Of a DNA stretch of 64,000 bases, positions 17,704 to 26,676 are shown one piece after another. The stretch comes from Nitrospirales bacterium (lineage in GTDB: Bacteria > Nitrospirota > Nitrospiria > Nitrospirales > UBA8639): NCBI GenBank assembly GCA_031315865.1, contig JALDRJ010000002.1:2516001-2580000 (forward strand), given 5' to 3'. The translations under genes were made by a program, and so were the position numbers. The number at the start of each line of letters is the position of its first letter. Positions within the stretch are counted from its first letter, which is position 1. Below the pieces are notes generated by a model that had not been told where the DNA came from, ran no database searches, and saw only the letters and a program-made list of their open reading frames with translations.

Positions 17704-18675
17704 CTAGACTTTTTTATGAGAAAGGGAGACGGGCTGTTTTTGCGTCACTGACTCATAACAGGCTTCGGCTATTTCCACGGCGCGTAAGCCATCTTCTCCT
17801 GTGATCGGCATCGTCGTTCCTGTCTTGAGCGCCCGAATAAAGTCCTGGAGGACGAACCGGATCGTCGAGGTTTTCGGGAAACTGTGCTTCTCCGACTGAT
17901 GGCGATGTCTTTGTACGCTTAGAAGGCCTTTGGACCAGTCCGCCCTTATCTGTCCAGCGGCTCCAATGAGATCAATGTGCGTCGTGCGAGCGTGGCTTAC
18001 TCGTGAAATATCAAGCAAGCAAGGGATGCCTGATTGAGTGGTGAGTCTCCCCCAGATTTGCTCTTCTGGATGCGTCGGACGCGTATCAGGACTCTCGCAA
18101 TGCACTTCTCGAATTTCCTCTCCTGTTAAGAATCTGATGGCATCTAAGAGGTGTATTCCAATCTCAAGTAATGCCCCTCGGCCGTTCCAGGCTTTAATTT
18201 CTTCAGGCGAGTGAGGTCGGTGCTCGAGCCTCGCCGTCAGTGAGATGTACTGTGTGTTGCCCACGGATAGTAAGCTCTCTTTCAGTTTCTGAACCGTCGT
18301 CTCATACCGGAGCGTGTGGGCGGTCATGATCGGGATGTTGGCTTTCGAGGCCTGGTGGACAATGAAGCGAGCGTCTTGTCCTGAGGCCGCGAGCGGCTTT
18401 TCGATGAGTAACGGTTTTCTGTGTTCAATGGCTACTTTGGCGATTGGATAGGTAAGAGATGGGGGAGTTACGACGATAATGGCTTCCACGTCGGGGTCTT
18501 GGGCAAGCGCTGTGGGGTGCTGATGGAAACGAATCTGCTGTTTGCGAGCAAAGGCTTGCCCGCGCTCAGAGTCTCGACGACAGATGGCGACCAGTTTCGC
18601 CGGTGACTCTTTTTCGGTCAAATGTTGAGCGTATCGTGTGCCGTGCCGGCCGAGACCGATCAATCCTACTTTCAT
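17704..18675 (-). CDS. Gfo/Idh/MocA-family NAD(P)-dependent oxidoreductase
   Basis: The 323-residue protein opens with the dinucleotide fold VGLIGLGRHGTRYAQHL and the classical EKP motif (KPLLIEKPLA) near residues 87-96, the lysine of which is catalytic in the family. The GIHLLDAIRFLTGE segment matches the second family signature. Such enzymes oxidise or reduce sugar or nucleotide-sugar hydroxyls at C3, often just before aminotransfer. A second member is encoded at 32311-33267. The substrate is unknown. Located among methyltransferase-like genes at the edge of the glycan region. Confidence 0.85.
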   Translation of the reverse strand: MKVGLIGLGRHGTRYAQHLTEKESPAKLVAICRRDSERGQAFARKQQIRFHQHPTALAQDPDVEAIIVVTPPSLTYPIAKVAIEHRKPLLIEKPLAASGQDARFIVHQASKANIPIMTAHTLRYETTVQKLKESLLSVGNTQYISLTARLEHRPHSPEEIKAWNGRGALLEIGIHLLDAIRFLTGEEIREVHCESPDTRPTHPEEQIWGRLTTQSGIPCLLDISRVSHARTTHIDLIGAAGQIRADWSKGLLSVQRHRHQSEKHSFPKTSTIRFVLQDFIRALKTGTTMPITGEDGLRAVEIAEACYESVTQKQPVSLSHKKV

Positions 18676-18737
18676 GATGATAGATTCAATATTTTGGATG
18701 TGGGGGATTGGTTGGGATACATGACGATCGTTGTGAC

Positions 18738-19421
18738 TTATCCAACACGGATGAAGCAGATTGGGTCTTGCACGATGGCTGTGGGGTGATCTTCTTCACC
18801 GACCGAATAGGGAATATTTTGCCCATTACACCAATTGGCTATCCATGGAATTTCCTCGATTGAAGTCGTCACGAGTCCCGGTATCGTCAGTTTTTGTAAG
18901 CAATTGTGGGTGAGGGCGAGAACCGTTTCTCTTTCCAGTTGGAATTGTCTGGTGTCGAAATGTACGGGATTGGCTCGTCCATATGACAACGCAGAGAGTT
19001 CAGGGAAGCGTTCGGGGTCGTTTAAGACACTGACGATCCATATATGATCAAACTCTCCGTGCACCTCTTGAGCATCTTCTGAATGAAAGCAGAGCGCAAC
19101 GTCCCCGCATGCCTGATTGAGTACATGCACTTCATGTGTTCGTAAATTACAGGCCATCGGTTCTCGATCAAGTTCTAGAATTTCCATCAGGAGTGGGGGA
19201 ATTTCCGCCACGCCAGCTCCGACATACAGGCTCCGGCCTTTTGGCGCGAGTAATGATTTCAAGTACCGTGCGATGTGCATTCCTAAACGCTGGCATGGTT
19301 GCCGATGAGCTTGCCAGAATGCTTCGCCACCTTCGTCGCAATAAATTGGCGCAAGGGCTCTGTAGTCAAGGCGGCGGAATATTTGTCGTATCGCTTGTTG
19401 GGTGTGAGAGTATGCACTCAT
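18738..19421 (-). CDS. Hypothetical protein, methyltransferase-like fold suspected
   Basis: The 227-residue product has a short motif SLYVGAGVAEIPPLLMEI at about residues 64-81 that is laid out like a SAM-binding motif I but is poor in the usual Gly-x-Gly-x-Gly. An acidic and conserved-looking tract (EFDHIWIVSVLNDPERFPEL) follows where motif II would lie. No family name can be given. The protein may be a degenerate or divergent methyltransferase. It sits 62 bases from the Gfo/Idh/MocA gene on the same strand and could be cotranscribed with it. Its ribosome site is weak. Confidence 0.55.
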   Translation of the reverse strand: MSAYSHTQQAIRQIFRRLDYRALAPIYCDEGGEAFWQAHRQPCQRLGMHIARYLKSLLAPKGRSLYVGAGVAEIPPLLMEILELDREPMACNLRTHEVHVLNQACGDVALCFHSEDAQEVHGEFDHIWIVSVLNDPERFPELSALSYGRANPVHFDTRQFQLERETVLALTHNCLQKLTIPGLVTTSIEEIPWIANWCNGQNIPYSVGEEDHPTAIVQDPICFIRVG

Positions 19422-19565
19422 TGTTTTTCTATCCCGCTAGGTGCGTATGGTTACAGACAGTGTATCGTTCAATAGAAGTAGATGGAAACCCTACGGCATT
19501 CAGGACATTGAATATATTCCTCGCTTTGACCTTTCTTGAATTTTTGTCCGGTTAGCCGCCACGCA

Positions 19566-19593
19566 TTGTTCAGGTTAGGTTCTATGCTATACT
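19566..19593 (+). promoter_or_regulatory. Candidate sigma-70 promoter for kdsD operon
   Basis: TTGTTC (19566-19571) and TATACT (19588-19593) are 16 bases apart, and a TGC directly before the -10 box gives an extended -10 element. The site lies in the 330-base gap upstream of kdsD and points into the long plus-strand gene run. The rest of that gap shows no gene. Confidence 0.45.
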
Positions 19594-19753
19594 TCGAGGA
19601 CGAAAGACTGGCCGTTGGCCAACTTTTCCTACGTTGGTATTGCAAAACATTCATAGCGGGGGTATCCAGTGTTGATTGTCCGTAATCCCTCTCATCCCCA
19701 ATCTGTGCGGTCCTGCCATTCAAGGTCAAGAGCATTTGGGAGGAATAAGATTT

Positions 19754-20719
19754 TTGGAGATTCAGAAAGAGTTACAGCGCGTCATTGAGCTTGAAGGGCA
19801 GACGATTCGTCAACTCTCACAAGCTATCAGTCCGGTATACGAAGAAGCCATACAGCTTCTTGCGACGTGTTCGGGACGAGTTATCGTGACCGGAGTCGGG
19901 AAGTCCGGTTTGATCGCTCAAAAGATCGCGGCAACTCTGGTGTCAACTGGAACGCCTGCGGTGTTTCTCCATGCGGCTGAGGGCATGCATGGAGATATCG
20001 GTATCGTCACGAAAGACGATATTGTGCTGGCCGTTGGGAAGTCTGGTGAGAGTGAAGAACTGCTCGCCATCTTGCCGTTCATTCGTCGATTAGGAGCACG
20101 CATCATTGCCATCACCGCTAATCAGCGATCCACGATGGCCAAAGCCTCTGATCTTGTCTTGCTGACGCCGGTCGAGGAAGAGGCCTGTCCTCTCAATATG
20201 GCGCCGACCTGTAGCACCACGGCCGCTTTAGTACTCGGTGACGCGCTTGCTATGACGCTCATGAAATTGAGGAATTTTCAGCCGACAGACTTTGCGTCCT
20301 ATCATCCTGGTGGACAATTGGGGAAACGTCTCTTGTTAACGGTTGGTGATATGATGCGAAGCGGCGAGGCGAACGCAGTCATCTCCATCTCCAGTGATGT
20401 CCGGTCCATGCTCTGTGAGATTACGAGTAAACGGGCCGGCGCTGTTTCGGTCGTCGATGGGGAAAACCGGTTGCTCGGTTTCGTGACGGACTTTGACATT
20501 CGCCGTGTGCTCGAAGGTGGTTACGATCTCTTTAGTCTAACCATCGGACAGATCATGAACGATTCTCCTTCCTCGATTTACATGGATGAAAAAGCCATCG
20601 TGGCCTTGGAGCGTATGGAACGGCGAGAAAAGCCGATCTCTGTCCTACCCGTGCTTGACCGATCCGATAGGGTGGCCGGCATGATTCATCTCCATGATCT
20701 GGTCGCGAAGGGACTTTGA
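19754..20719 (+). CDS. kdsD: D-arabinose-5-phosphate isomerase (KdsD/KpsF type)
   Basis: The enzyme converts ribulose-5-phosphate to arabinose-5-phosphate, the first step to KDO of lipopolysaccharide or capsule. The protein has an N-terminal SIS domain (GRVIVTGVGKSGLIAQKIAATLVSTG, then HGDIG, GKSGESEELL and the TCSTT stretch) and two C-terminal CBS domains (MMRSGEAN, then IMNDSPSSIYMDEKA). The family N-terminus and the ggagg site (19738-19742) favour the TTG at 19754. A longer frame from TTG 19676 would add 26 residues that do not look conserved. The gene heads a plus-strand run and overlaps or abuts the O-antigen ligase gene. Residue run above is a motif listing, not a full sequence. Confidence 0.9.
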   Translation: MEIQKELQRVIELEGQTIRQLSQAISPVYEEAIQLLATCSGRVIVTGVGKSGLIAQKIAATLVSTGTPAVFLHAAEGMHGDIGIVTKDDIVLAVGKSGESEELLAILPFIRRLGARIIAITANQRSTMAKASDLVLLTPVEEEACPLNMAPTCSTTAALVLGDALAMTLMKLRNFQPTDFASYHPGGQLGKRLLLTVGDMMRSGEANAVISISSDVRSMLCEITSKRAGAVSVVDGENRLLGFVTDFDIRRVLEGGYDLFSLTIGQIMNDSPSSIYMDEKAIVALERMERREKPISVLPVLDRSDRVAGMIHLHDLVAKGL

Positions 20720-20774
20720 TACTTCACTTCTGTCTTGCCAGACACCTGACCTCTTGAACAGCCTCCTCAAAGAT

Positions 20775-22049
20775 ATGAAAGTTTCTTCATCGGAGTCGAT
20801 CTACACGTATGGCCTCGCGTTTGTAGGATTTTCATTTTTTTTTGTTCGTCTCAACCATATTGCAGAGTATGTGTTTATCGGGTTGGTTGTCGTCTGGCTC
20901 ATACAAAAAGTAAAAAATCGAGACTTTTCGTTACATCCAACTTTTTGGGATGTCCCGATTCTATTGTTCCTGGCCTGGTCGCTTTTGATGGTGGTGTTCG
21001 CGGTTGATCCTCAATATAGTTTTGCAGAATGGCGCAAAGCCTTGCCAAGATTTTTAATTTTTTGGTTTGTTGTGAATGTGATCAGGACTAAACGTCAATT
21101 TCGTACAGTGCTCTTCGCGATCTCTGTTGGTTTCGGGGTCTTGTGTCTGCTTGAAGTCGCTTACTATTTCTATCAGGGGAATTCAGCGCTTGATTTTTCA
21201 CTGAGTGGTGAGACTCGCGCGGGAGGTTTGACGGGGAGCAGTCAATGGCTCAGTACCTATTTAATTTTAGGGGTTCCTCTTGTGTGGTTTGGGGTTGGGA
21301 ATAAGGAAATGCGTGGAAGGCGCATGACCTATATCCTGATTGCTGGAGTGATGATTGCGGCCATCGTCGTGGTCCACACGAGGGCTACTTGGTTAGCCTT
21401 GATTGTCGTGATGGCTGTGTTTTTTGTCTGTAAGATTTTACGAAATTTTTGGCAAGTGGTTGGAGTCATTGGCGCCGTATTTTTGATTCTTGCCCTCTCG
21501 TTTTTCAGTGTCAAAAGACCCCTCGTGTTAACGGAGTCTCAGGTAGCGAACCCGGCTACTATGCAATTACGGCTCAATACCTGGAGTTTTGCGTTTGAAC
21601 GAATTCTTGAGCAACCCGCTCTAGCCCTTACTGGAGTGGGGTATGGGAAACACAGTTTTCAGAAGGCATATCCAGATTTAGGGGCTGAATTTCATACGCA
21701 TATTCATAATATGTTCCTTGCCCAGGCGATTCAGCTTGGCATTCCAGGACTGGTGTTGTTTGTATGGATTTTCTGGGTTGTCTTAAAAAAAACTTTTCAA
21801 GGATTTCAAGATTTTCCGAATACGTACGTTGGCATGTTTTCCCTCGCAATTTTTCTCGCGACTATCGGATTAATGGTGAGGAATGTGTTTGATAATATGT
21901 TTGTAGGTTCAATCGTCTATGTGTTCTGTCTTTTGATCGGATTACTCTCTGTGTTACAGAGTTTGAATGAACTTGAAGGTGCGGGGAACATTGCTCGGAA
22001 AATCAGTCCTGGATTGAATGATGTTGCCAATGGAATGAGAAATTCTTGA
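20775..22049 (+). CDS. O-antigen ligase / Wzy-like polymerase membrane protein
   Basis: The protein has about 424 residues and ten or more membrane helices. The large periplasmic loop contains the WaaL/Wzy signature region: RLNTWSFAFERI, then LTGVGYGKHSF and HIHNMFLAQAIQLGIPGLV, with the invariant-looking Arg and His. It should join a polymeric glycan to lipid A core or polymerise it; the sequence does not decide which. An ATG at 20694 would extend the protein into the kdsD end, but the ATG at 20775 gives an N-terminus that enters the first helix sooner. No other ligase or polymerase is seen in the window. Confidence 0.82.
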   Translation: MKVSSSESIYTYGLAFVGFSFFFVRLNHIAEYVFIGLVVVWLIQKVKNRDFSLHPTFWDVPILLFLAWSLLMVVFAVDPQYSFAEWRKALPRFLIFWFVVNVIRTKRQFRTVLFAISVGFGVLCLLEVAYYFYQGNSALDFSLSGETRAGGLTGSSQWLSTYLILGVPLVWFGVGNKEMRGRRMTYILIAGVMIAAIVVVHTRATWLALIVVMAVFFVCKILRNFWQVVGVIGAVFLILALSFFSVKRPLVLTESQVANPATMQLRLNTWSFAFERILEQPALALTGVGYGKHSFQKAYPDLGAEFHTHIHNMFLAQAIQLGIPGLVLFVWIFWVVLKKTFQGFQDFPNTYVGMFSLAIFLATIGLMVRNVFDNMFVGSIVYVFCLLIGLLSVLQSLNELEGAGNIARKISPGLNDVANGMRNS

Positions 22050-22407
22050 CAGAATTTCCCCGTAGACCTATGATTTGACAATTCATATTCGACATGATTT
22101 TTGATCTCAGGAACCGTGAGTCATTTCTGAGAGAGTATCACTGCATGTAAGTGTCCCATCTTAAAACAGCCTTTCGAATGGTCTCTCTTGATGAGTTTGT
22201 GCCGATCGTCCCTTTAAAAGTATTGATTTTGCTTTCGTCTTTGATGATTGGATTGCCAGAAGCAATCGTTTGCGGCCCTTCAGAAGGGAAGGTTGATCAG
22301 CTACACTGTAGATTGTGAATGTAGGGCTGTCTGCCTGAGTGAAGCTCTCGAAGCATTTCTGTTCGTCAATGACATAGTTCAGGACGGTCGGTTCAAAATG
22401 GTGTGGC
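22050..22407. other. Intergenic stretch before GT4 gene
   Basis: About 360 bases hold no convincing gene. A short plus-strand frame of about 55 codons from GTG near 22150 encodes a hydrophobic stretch, but it lacks a good ribosome site and is probably chance. No hairpin terminator with a T-run is evident. Confidence 0.4.
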
Positions 22408-23721
22408 ATGGCTGATCTAGATCAGCAGAAAATCAGAGTAGTTCGGATTATTGCTCGGCTGAATGTCGGAGGGCCTGCTAAGCAGGCGCTTTTTCTTACT
22501 CAGAGTCTCAATAATCAAGTGTTTCAATCTTATCTCATTGCAGGGGCTGTGGGTGCCAATGAAGAGAATCTTGCGTTCCCTCCTTCATTTCCAGAAAACC
22601 GTGTGTATTCTATTCCCATGCTGGGTAGAGAAATTTCTTGGTGGCAGGATATTCGAGCGTTTTTTGAAATATCCAAAGTGTTGAAGACCATACGGCCTCA
22701 CATTGTTCATACCCATACCGCAAAGGCCGGAACGCTTGGACGATTAGCAGCTATGTGGACGTCTGTTCCTATCAAAATTCATACATTTCATGGGCATGTC
22801 TTCAAAGGGTATTTTAGCCGATGGAAAACGTCTTTTTTTATTTTCATCGAGAAAATCTTGGCGTATTTCACTGATCGTATTGTCGTGCTCAGTGAAAGTC
22901 AGCGTAGAGACTTAGCGCAAACATTCAAGATTGCTCCATCATGGAAATTTCAAGTCATTCCTCTCGGGTTCAATTTGAGTCCATTTATTTCTCATGGAGC
23001 GAGGTCCTCATCGCGTATAAGGTTCGGAATTGAGTTGAAATCTTTCGTCATAGGATTTATTGGACGACTGGTGCCCATAAAAAATCCTTTTCTATTGCTT
23101 GAAGCCTATGATCAGGCAAAAGCCTGGCGACAGCGGAAAAGGGCTGCCTCCGTTGAAAATCTTCAGCCTTGGTCTGTCATCGTCGTTGGTGGCGGAGAGT
23201 TGCATGACGCCATGCAATCTGAAGTTCTAGCAAGGGGGCTTTCCCAGCAGGTTGTTTTCTATGGCTGGCAACATGAAGTTCAGCATGTTCATGCTGCAGT
23301 GAATGTTGTGGTACTGACATCATTGAATGAAGGAACCCCAGTCGCGCTCATTGAAGCGATGGCCGCGAGCAAACCATTTATCGCGACAAACGTGGGAGGC
23401 GTGGCGGATCTCATGATTGGGGAAGGCAAACGAAAGGTGGATGATACCGGAGGGTCTTATGTCATTTTTCGTAATGGAATCTTGGTGGACTCTCAGGATT
23501 CGCATGGATTAGCAAGCGCATTACTTTATGTCTTTTCTCATCCGGACGAAGCCCAGGAAATGGGGCGAGTGGGTCGGGATTATGCGGTAAAGCATTTTGA
23601 TGAGAGTCGATTGCTGGGAGACGTTCGTGCATTGTATCAGGATTTGCTCGCTCAAAAGAAACGTCAGGGTGGTTCTGCAGAGTATGGGAATTTGAATCGG
23701 CCTGGAAGGCTTAGTCAGTAA
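22408..23721 (+). CDS. Glycosyltransferase family 4
   Basis: The 437-residue protein has the GT-B double Rossmann layout. The N-terminal domain starts RVVRIIARLNVGGPAKQ with the Gly-rich loop and contains HIVHTHTAKAGTLGRL. The C-terminal domain begins FVIGFIGRLVPIKNP and has the family sequence VVVLTSLNEGTPVALIEAMA, whose second Glu is the nucleotide-sugar-binding E of the EX7E motif. It is a retaining transferase acting at the cytoplasmic face. The sugar is unknown. It is followed after 20 bases by an SDR, so the pair likely builds one linkage. Confidence 0.9.
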   Translation: MADLDQQKIRVVRIIARLNVGGPAKQALFLTQSLNNQVFQSYLIAGAVGANEENLAFPPSFPENRVYSIPMLGREISWWQDIRAFFEISKVLKTIRPHIVHTHTAKAGTLGRLAAMWTSVPIKIHTFHGHVFKGYFSRWKTSFFIFIEKILAYFTDRIVVLSESQRRDLAQTFKIAPSWKFQVIPLGFNLSPFISHGARSSSRIRFGIELKSFVIGFIGRLVPIKNPFLLLEAYDQAKAWRQRKRAASVENLQPWSVIVVGGGELHDAMQSEVLARGLSQQVVFYGWQHEVQHVHAAVNVVVLTSLNEGTPVALIEAMAASKPFIATNVGGVADLMIGEGKRKVDDTGGSYVIFRNGILVDSQDSHGLASALLYVFSHPDEAQEMGRVGRDYAVKHFDESRLLGDVRALYQDLLAQKKRQGGSAEYGNLNRPGRLSQ

Positions 23722-23741
23722 CGGTTGATGGAGGTCTATTT

Positions 23742-24719
23742 GTGAGAGTTCTCATCACTGGTGGAGCCGGGTTTATTGGTTCTCATTTAGCCGAAGCTAT
23801 GATCCAACGTGGAGACGAAGTATTTATTATCGATGACCTCTCAACTGGCAGTGTGGAAAATATTGAGCCACTCCAATCTCATCCTCGATTTCACTGTACC
23901 TTTGATACGGTGATGAATCGATCTGTCATGGCAGAGCTTGTGGATCACGCAGATTGTATTTTTCATCTTGCTGCTGCGGTGGGCGTTAGGCTTATAGTCG
24001 AGAGCCCAGTTCGTACGATAGAAACCAATGTCAAGGGTACAGAAGTCGTCTTGGATTTGGCGAGTAAAAAGAAAAAAACGGTCGTGATCGCGTCCACGAG
24101 CGAAGTATACGGGAAATCCGCTTCGATCCCGTTTTGCGAGGATGGAGACTTGGTTATGGGAACGACCACCAAAGGACGTTGGAGTTATGCCTGCTCTAAA
24201 GCTTTGGATGAATTTTTAGCATTAGCGTATTGGAAAGAAAAGCAAGTTCCGACCATTATCGTGCGATTATTCAATACGGTTGGACCGAGGCAGACTGGGC
24301 AATATGGGATGGTGATACCTCGTTTCATTCAGCAGGCACTCGTCGGTCTCCCGTTGACAGTATTTGGAACGGGGAAGCAGAGCCGGTGTTTTACATGGGT
24401 TGGGGATGTCGTGAACGCTCTGATTCAACTCAGCTGTCGTCCAGAGGCCGTCGGAGAAATCTATAACATTGGCAGTACGCAGGAGGTCAGGATTTTGGAG
24501 CTAGCTTTGCTGATTAAGGAAATGACTGGCTCGGCATCCGAAATTCAATTTACACCCTATGATCAGGCGTATGAGTCAGGTTTTGAAGATATGGAAAGAC
24601 GAGTGCCGTCCTTAAGGAAAATTCAAACTCTGATAGGATACGCCCCAACTCTCGATCTGCATGGAATCGTTCGGGAAGTTATTGAATGTACGAAACAGAG
24701 GGAATTAGCCGCTAAGTAA
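23742..24719 (+). CDS. NAD-dependent nucleotide-sugar epimerase/dehydratase (SDR)
   Basis: This extended SDR of 325 residues has the NAD motif TGGAGFIGSH (6-15). The catalytic Ser/Thr region is ASTSEVYGK, and Tyr-x-x-x-Lys is YACSK. The DDLSTGSVENI stretch and the C-terminal substrate loop (VFGTGKQSRCFTWVGDVV) resemble UDP-glucuronate decarboxylases and UDP-glucose epimerases. The exact reaction is not decided. The start is GTG with a ggagg site; the stop overlaps the next ATG by one base (TAATG), so translation is probably coupled to the WecA-like gene. Confidence 0.85.
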   Translation: MRVLITGGAGFIGSHLAEAMIQRGDEVFIIDDLSTGSVENIEPLQSHPRFHCTFDTVMNRSVMAELVDHADCIFHLAAAVGVRLIVESPVRTIETNVKGTEVVLDLASKKKKTVVIASTSEVYGKSASIPFCEDGDLVMGTTTKGRWSYACSKALDEFLALAYWKEKQVPTIIVRLFNTVGPRQTGQYGMVIPRFIQQALVGLPLTVFGTGKQSRCFTWVGDVVNALIQLSCRPEAVGEIYNIGSTQEVRILELALLIKEMTGSASEIQFTPYDQAYESGFEDMERRVPSLRKIQTLIGYAPTLDLHGIVREVIECTKQRELAAK

Positions 24720-26509
24720 TGTCACCTCTTATCGTCTTTGCTCTGGCGTTGGTATTAGTCTTCGTGTTCACCCCGCTCATTCGAACCATTGCTATTCGAC
24801 AGGGCTACGTCGCTCATCCTCAGAGTGATCGTTGGCATAGAACTCCGACTGCTTTGTTAGGAGGCATTGGAATATTCTTTGCTTTTCTGATTCCTCTGCT
24901 GTTTTTTGCGAGCGAATTTCCGGCACTGCAGCTTCTGCTCTTTGGCGCTTTGCTCATCAGTGGCGTTGGTTTTATTGATGACCTTCTTCATCTCAAACCC
25001 TACTCGAAACTCCTGGGGCAAATTGTGGCAGCCTGTGTGGTGATTGCCGGTGGACAGGTCCTGGGCCTCTTTAGCTGGTCGTTATATTCTCTTGCCTTAG
25101 CCTTAGTGTGGATCGTCGGAGTGACCAATGCTTTTAATCTCCTTGATAACATGGATGGTCTTTCAGCTGGGACAGGGTGTATCGCGGCATTTTGTTTGCT
25201 GTTAGCTGGACTGATAACCGACAATGCTCCCTTGGTACTGGGGGCGGCGAGTCTCATGGGAGCCGCGCTTGGATTTTTGTGGTTTAACTTTCCGCCGGCC
25301 AAAATTTTCATGGGAGATTCGGGAAGTTTACTCCTAGGTTTTACCTTGTCGTTTTTGGCGCTTTTGGGCCAATGGGAGAATGCCACGAGTGTGATGTTTG
25401 CGCTTTTAATTCCCGTGTTAGTGCTCGCGGTTCCGATTTTTGATACGGCATTTGTTTCTCTCATTCGGTTCTTTAACGATCGACCGATTTCGAAGGGAGG
25501 AAAAGACCACACATCTCATGGGCTAGTGGCTTTTGGTCTTTCAGAACGAGCAACAGTTTTACTTTTTTATTTAATGAGTATGATTTGTGGTACCTTGGCT
25601 TTACTAGGTTTGAAGTATAGTATGTTATATCCATCAATCCTGGGGATTTTGTTTGTCATTGTGTTTTGGTATTTTGGAGTGTTTTTGAGCGGGTTCATAT
25701 CTTACGGGAAAATGGCGCATGATATGGTTCAAGCCACGCCAGGACTAGGATTGAAACTGTTCCTCATGCATAAAAAGCGTGTAGGGGAAGTTGTAGTTGA
25801 CTGTTTGCTCATTGGACTTGCTTTTACGATCGCCTTTCTCATTCGATTCGATGGTATGCCATCTGAATACATACCTGCGATTGCAAGCGCTTTGCCCATA
25901 TTGATTCCATTAAAACTCGGAGCCTTTTTTTATTTTGGACTGTACCGAGGGTTATGGCGATATGTAGGCATGCAGGATATTATCAGTATCATTAAAGCCG
26001 TAAGTCTGAGTTCGTTACTAGGTGTAGTGGTCATCACTATGCTCTTTCGGTTTGAAGGTTATCCTCGTTCAGTTTTTGTGATTGATTGGATGGTGTTGTT
26101 ATTGATGGTGAGTGGCGTTCGGGTCTTAATCAGAATGTTTGAGGAATATCTAGGAACTTTTGCTGAACAAACGGGAAAACGTTTACTGATAGTTGGGGCT
26201 GGTGATGCAGGGGAAATTGCATTACGTGAACTGAAAAATAATCCTCAGCTCGGCTATCGCCCTGTAGGGTTTCTCGATGATGACCCTCAAAAAGTTGGGC
26301 GAAGTATCCATGGTCTTCGCATCTTTGGATCAAGAGCAATGCTTCATTCGATCGTCAGGGACCATAATGTTCAAGAGATTCTGATTGCAATTCCTTCAGC
26401 AGATCACCATACGTTTATGCGAGTTTATCGAGACTGTAAAAACTCTGGGGTAACAGTCAAGGTCATGCCAAAGACTGTGACGTTAATGGAACCTCTATTG
26501 GCCCAGTAG
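24719..26509 (+). CDS. WecA-type sugar-1-P transferase fused to CapD-like N-terminal region
   Basis: Residues 1-345 form a complete WecA/MraY-type transferase: IDD (86-88), NAFNLLDNMDGLSAG (137-151), FMGDSGS (197-203) and KGGKDHTSHG (about 262-271). Residues about 350-596 add four membrane helices and a Rossmann domain (RLLIVGAGDAGEIALREL, then GFLDDDPQKVGRSIHG), which are the first two thirds of a PglF/CapD/FlaA1-type epimerase-dehydratase. The catalytic SDR domain that should follow is absent: the frame stops after MPKTVTLMEPLLAQ. This fusion or truncation may anchor the transferase or sense a nucleotide. No SDR fragment follows in another frame. Confidence 0.82.
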   Translation: MSPLIVFALALVLVFVFTPLIRTIAIRQGYVAHPQSDRWHRTPTALLGGIGIFFAFLIPLLFFASEFPALQLLLFGALLISGVGFIDDLLHLKPYSKLLGQIVAACVVIAGGQVLGLFSWSLYSLALALVWIVGVTNAFNLLDNMDGLSAGTGCIAAFCLLLAGLITDNAPLVLGAASLMGAALGFLWFNFPPAKIFMGDSGSLLLGFTLSFLALLGQWENATSVMFALLIPVLVLAVPIFDTAFVSLIRFFNDRPISKGGKDHTSHGLVAFGLSERATVLLFYLMSMICGTLALLGLKYSMLYPSILGILFVIVFWYFGVFLSGFISYGKMAHDMVQATPGLGLKLFLMHKKRVGEVVVDCLLIGLAFTIAFLIRFDGMPSEYIPAIASALPILIPLKLGAFFYFGLYRGLWRYVGMQDIISIIKAVSLSSLLGVVVITMLFRFEGYPRSVFVIDWMVLLLMVSGVRVLIRMFEEYLGTFAEQTGKRLLIVGAGDAGEIALRELKNNPQLGYRPVGFLDDDPQKVGRSIHGLRIFGSRAMLHSIVRDHNVQEILIAIPSADHHTFMRVYRDCKNSGVTVKVMPKTVTLMEPLLAQ

Positions 26510-26598
26510 ACAACGGTCGAAGGAGGCTATGGCCCCCTACTAAGGGGTGGTGACCCAAAGGTCAAACAAGCTATTGTAATGTTCTTGACTCGTCTTGC

Positions 26599-26626
26599 TT
26601 GTTCCATTATTAAGGGCGCATATTCT
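26599..26626 (+). promoter_or_regulatory. Candidate promoter upstream of gmhA
   Basis: TTGTTC (26599-26604) and TATTCT (26621-26626) are 16 bases apart, about 50 bases before the gmhA start. The 167-base gap here and this pair suggest that the heptose module can be transcribed separately from the upstream genes. Confidence 0.35.
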
Positions 26627-26676
26627 GTGTCAGTATACTGAAAGTGCCAGATTGTAGCGGGGAGGAACCAAAAATT

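Noticed and set aside
22150-22320. Small hydrophobic reading frame of about 55 codons before the GT4 gene
   Set aside because: No ribosome site and low-complexity hydrophobic content; more likely chance.
26530-26552. Small hairpin after the WecA fusion gene, considered as terminator
   Set aside because: The stem is only about four pairs and there is no T-run.
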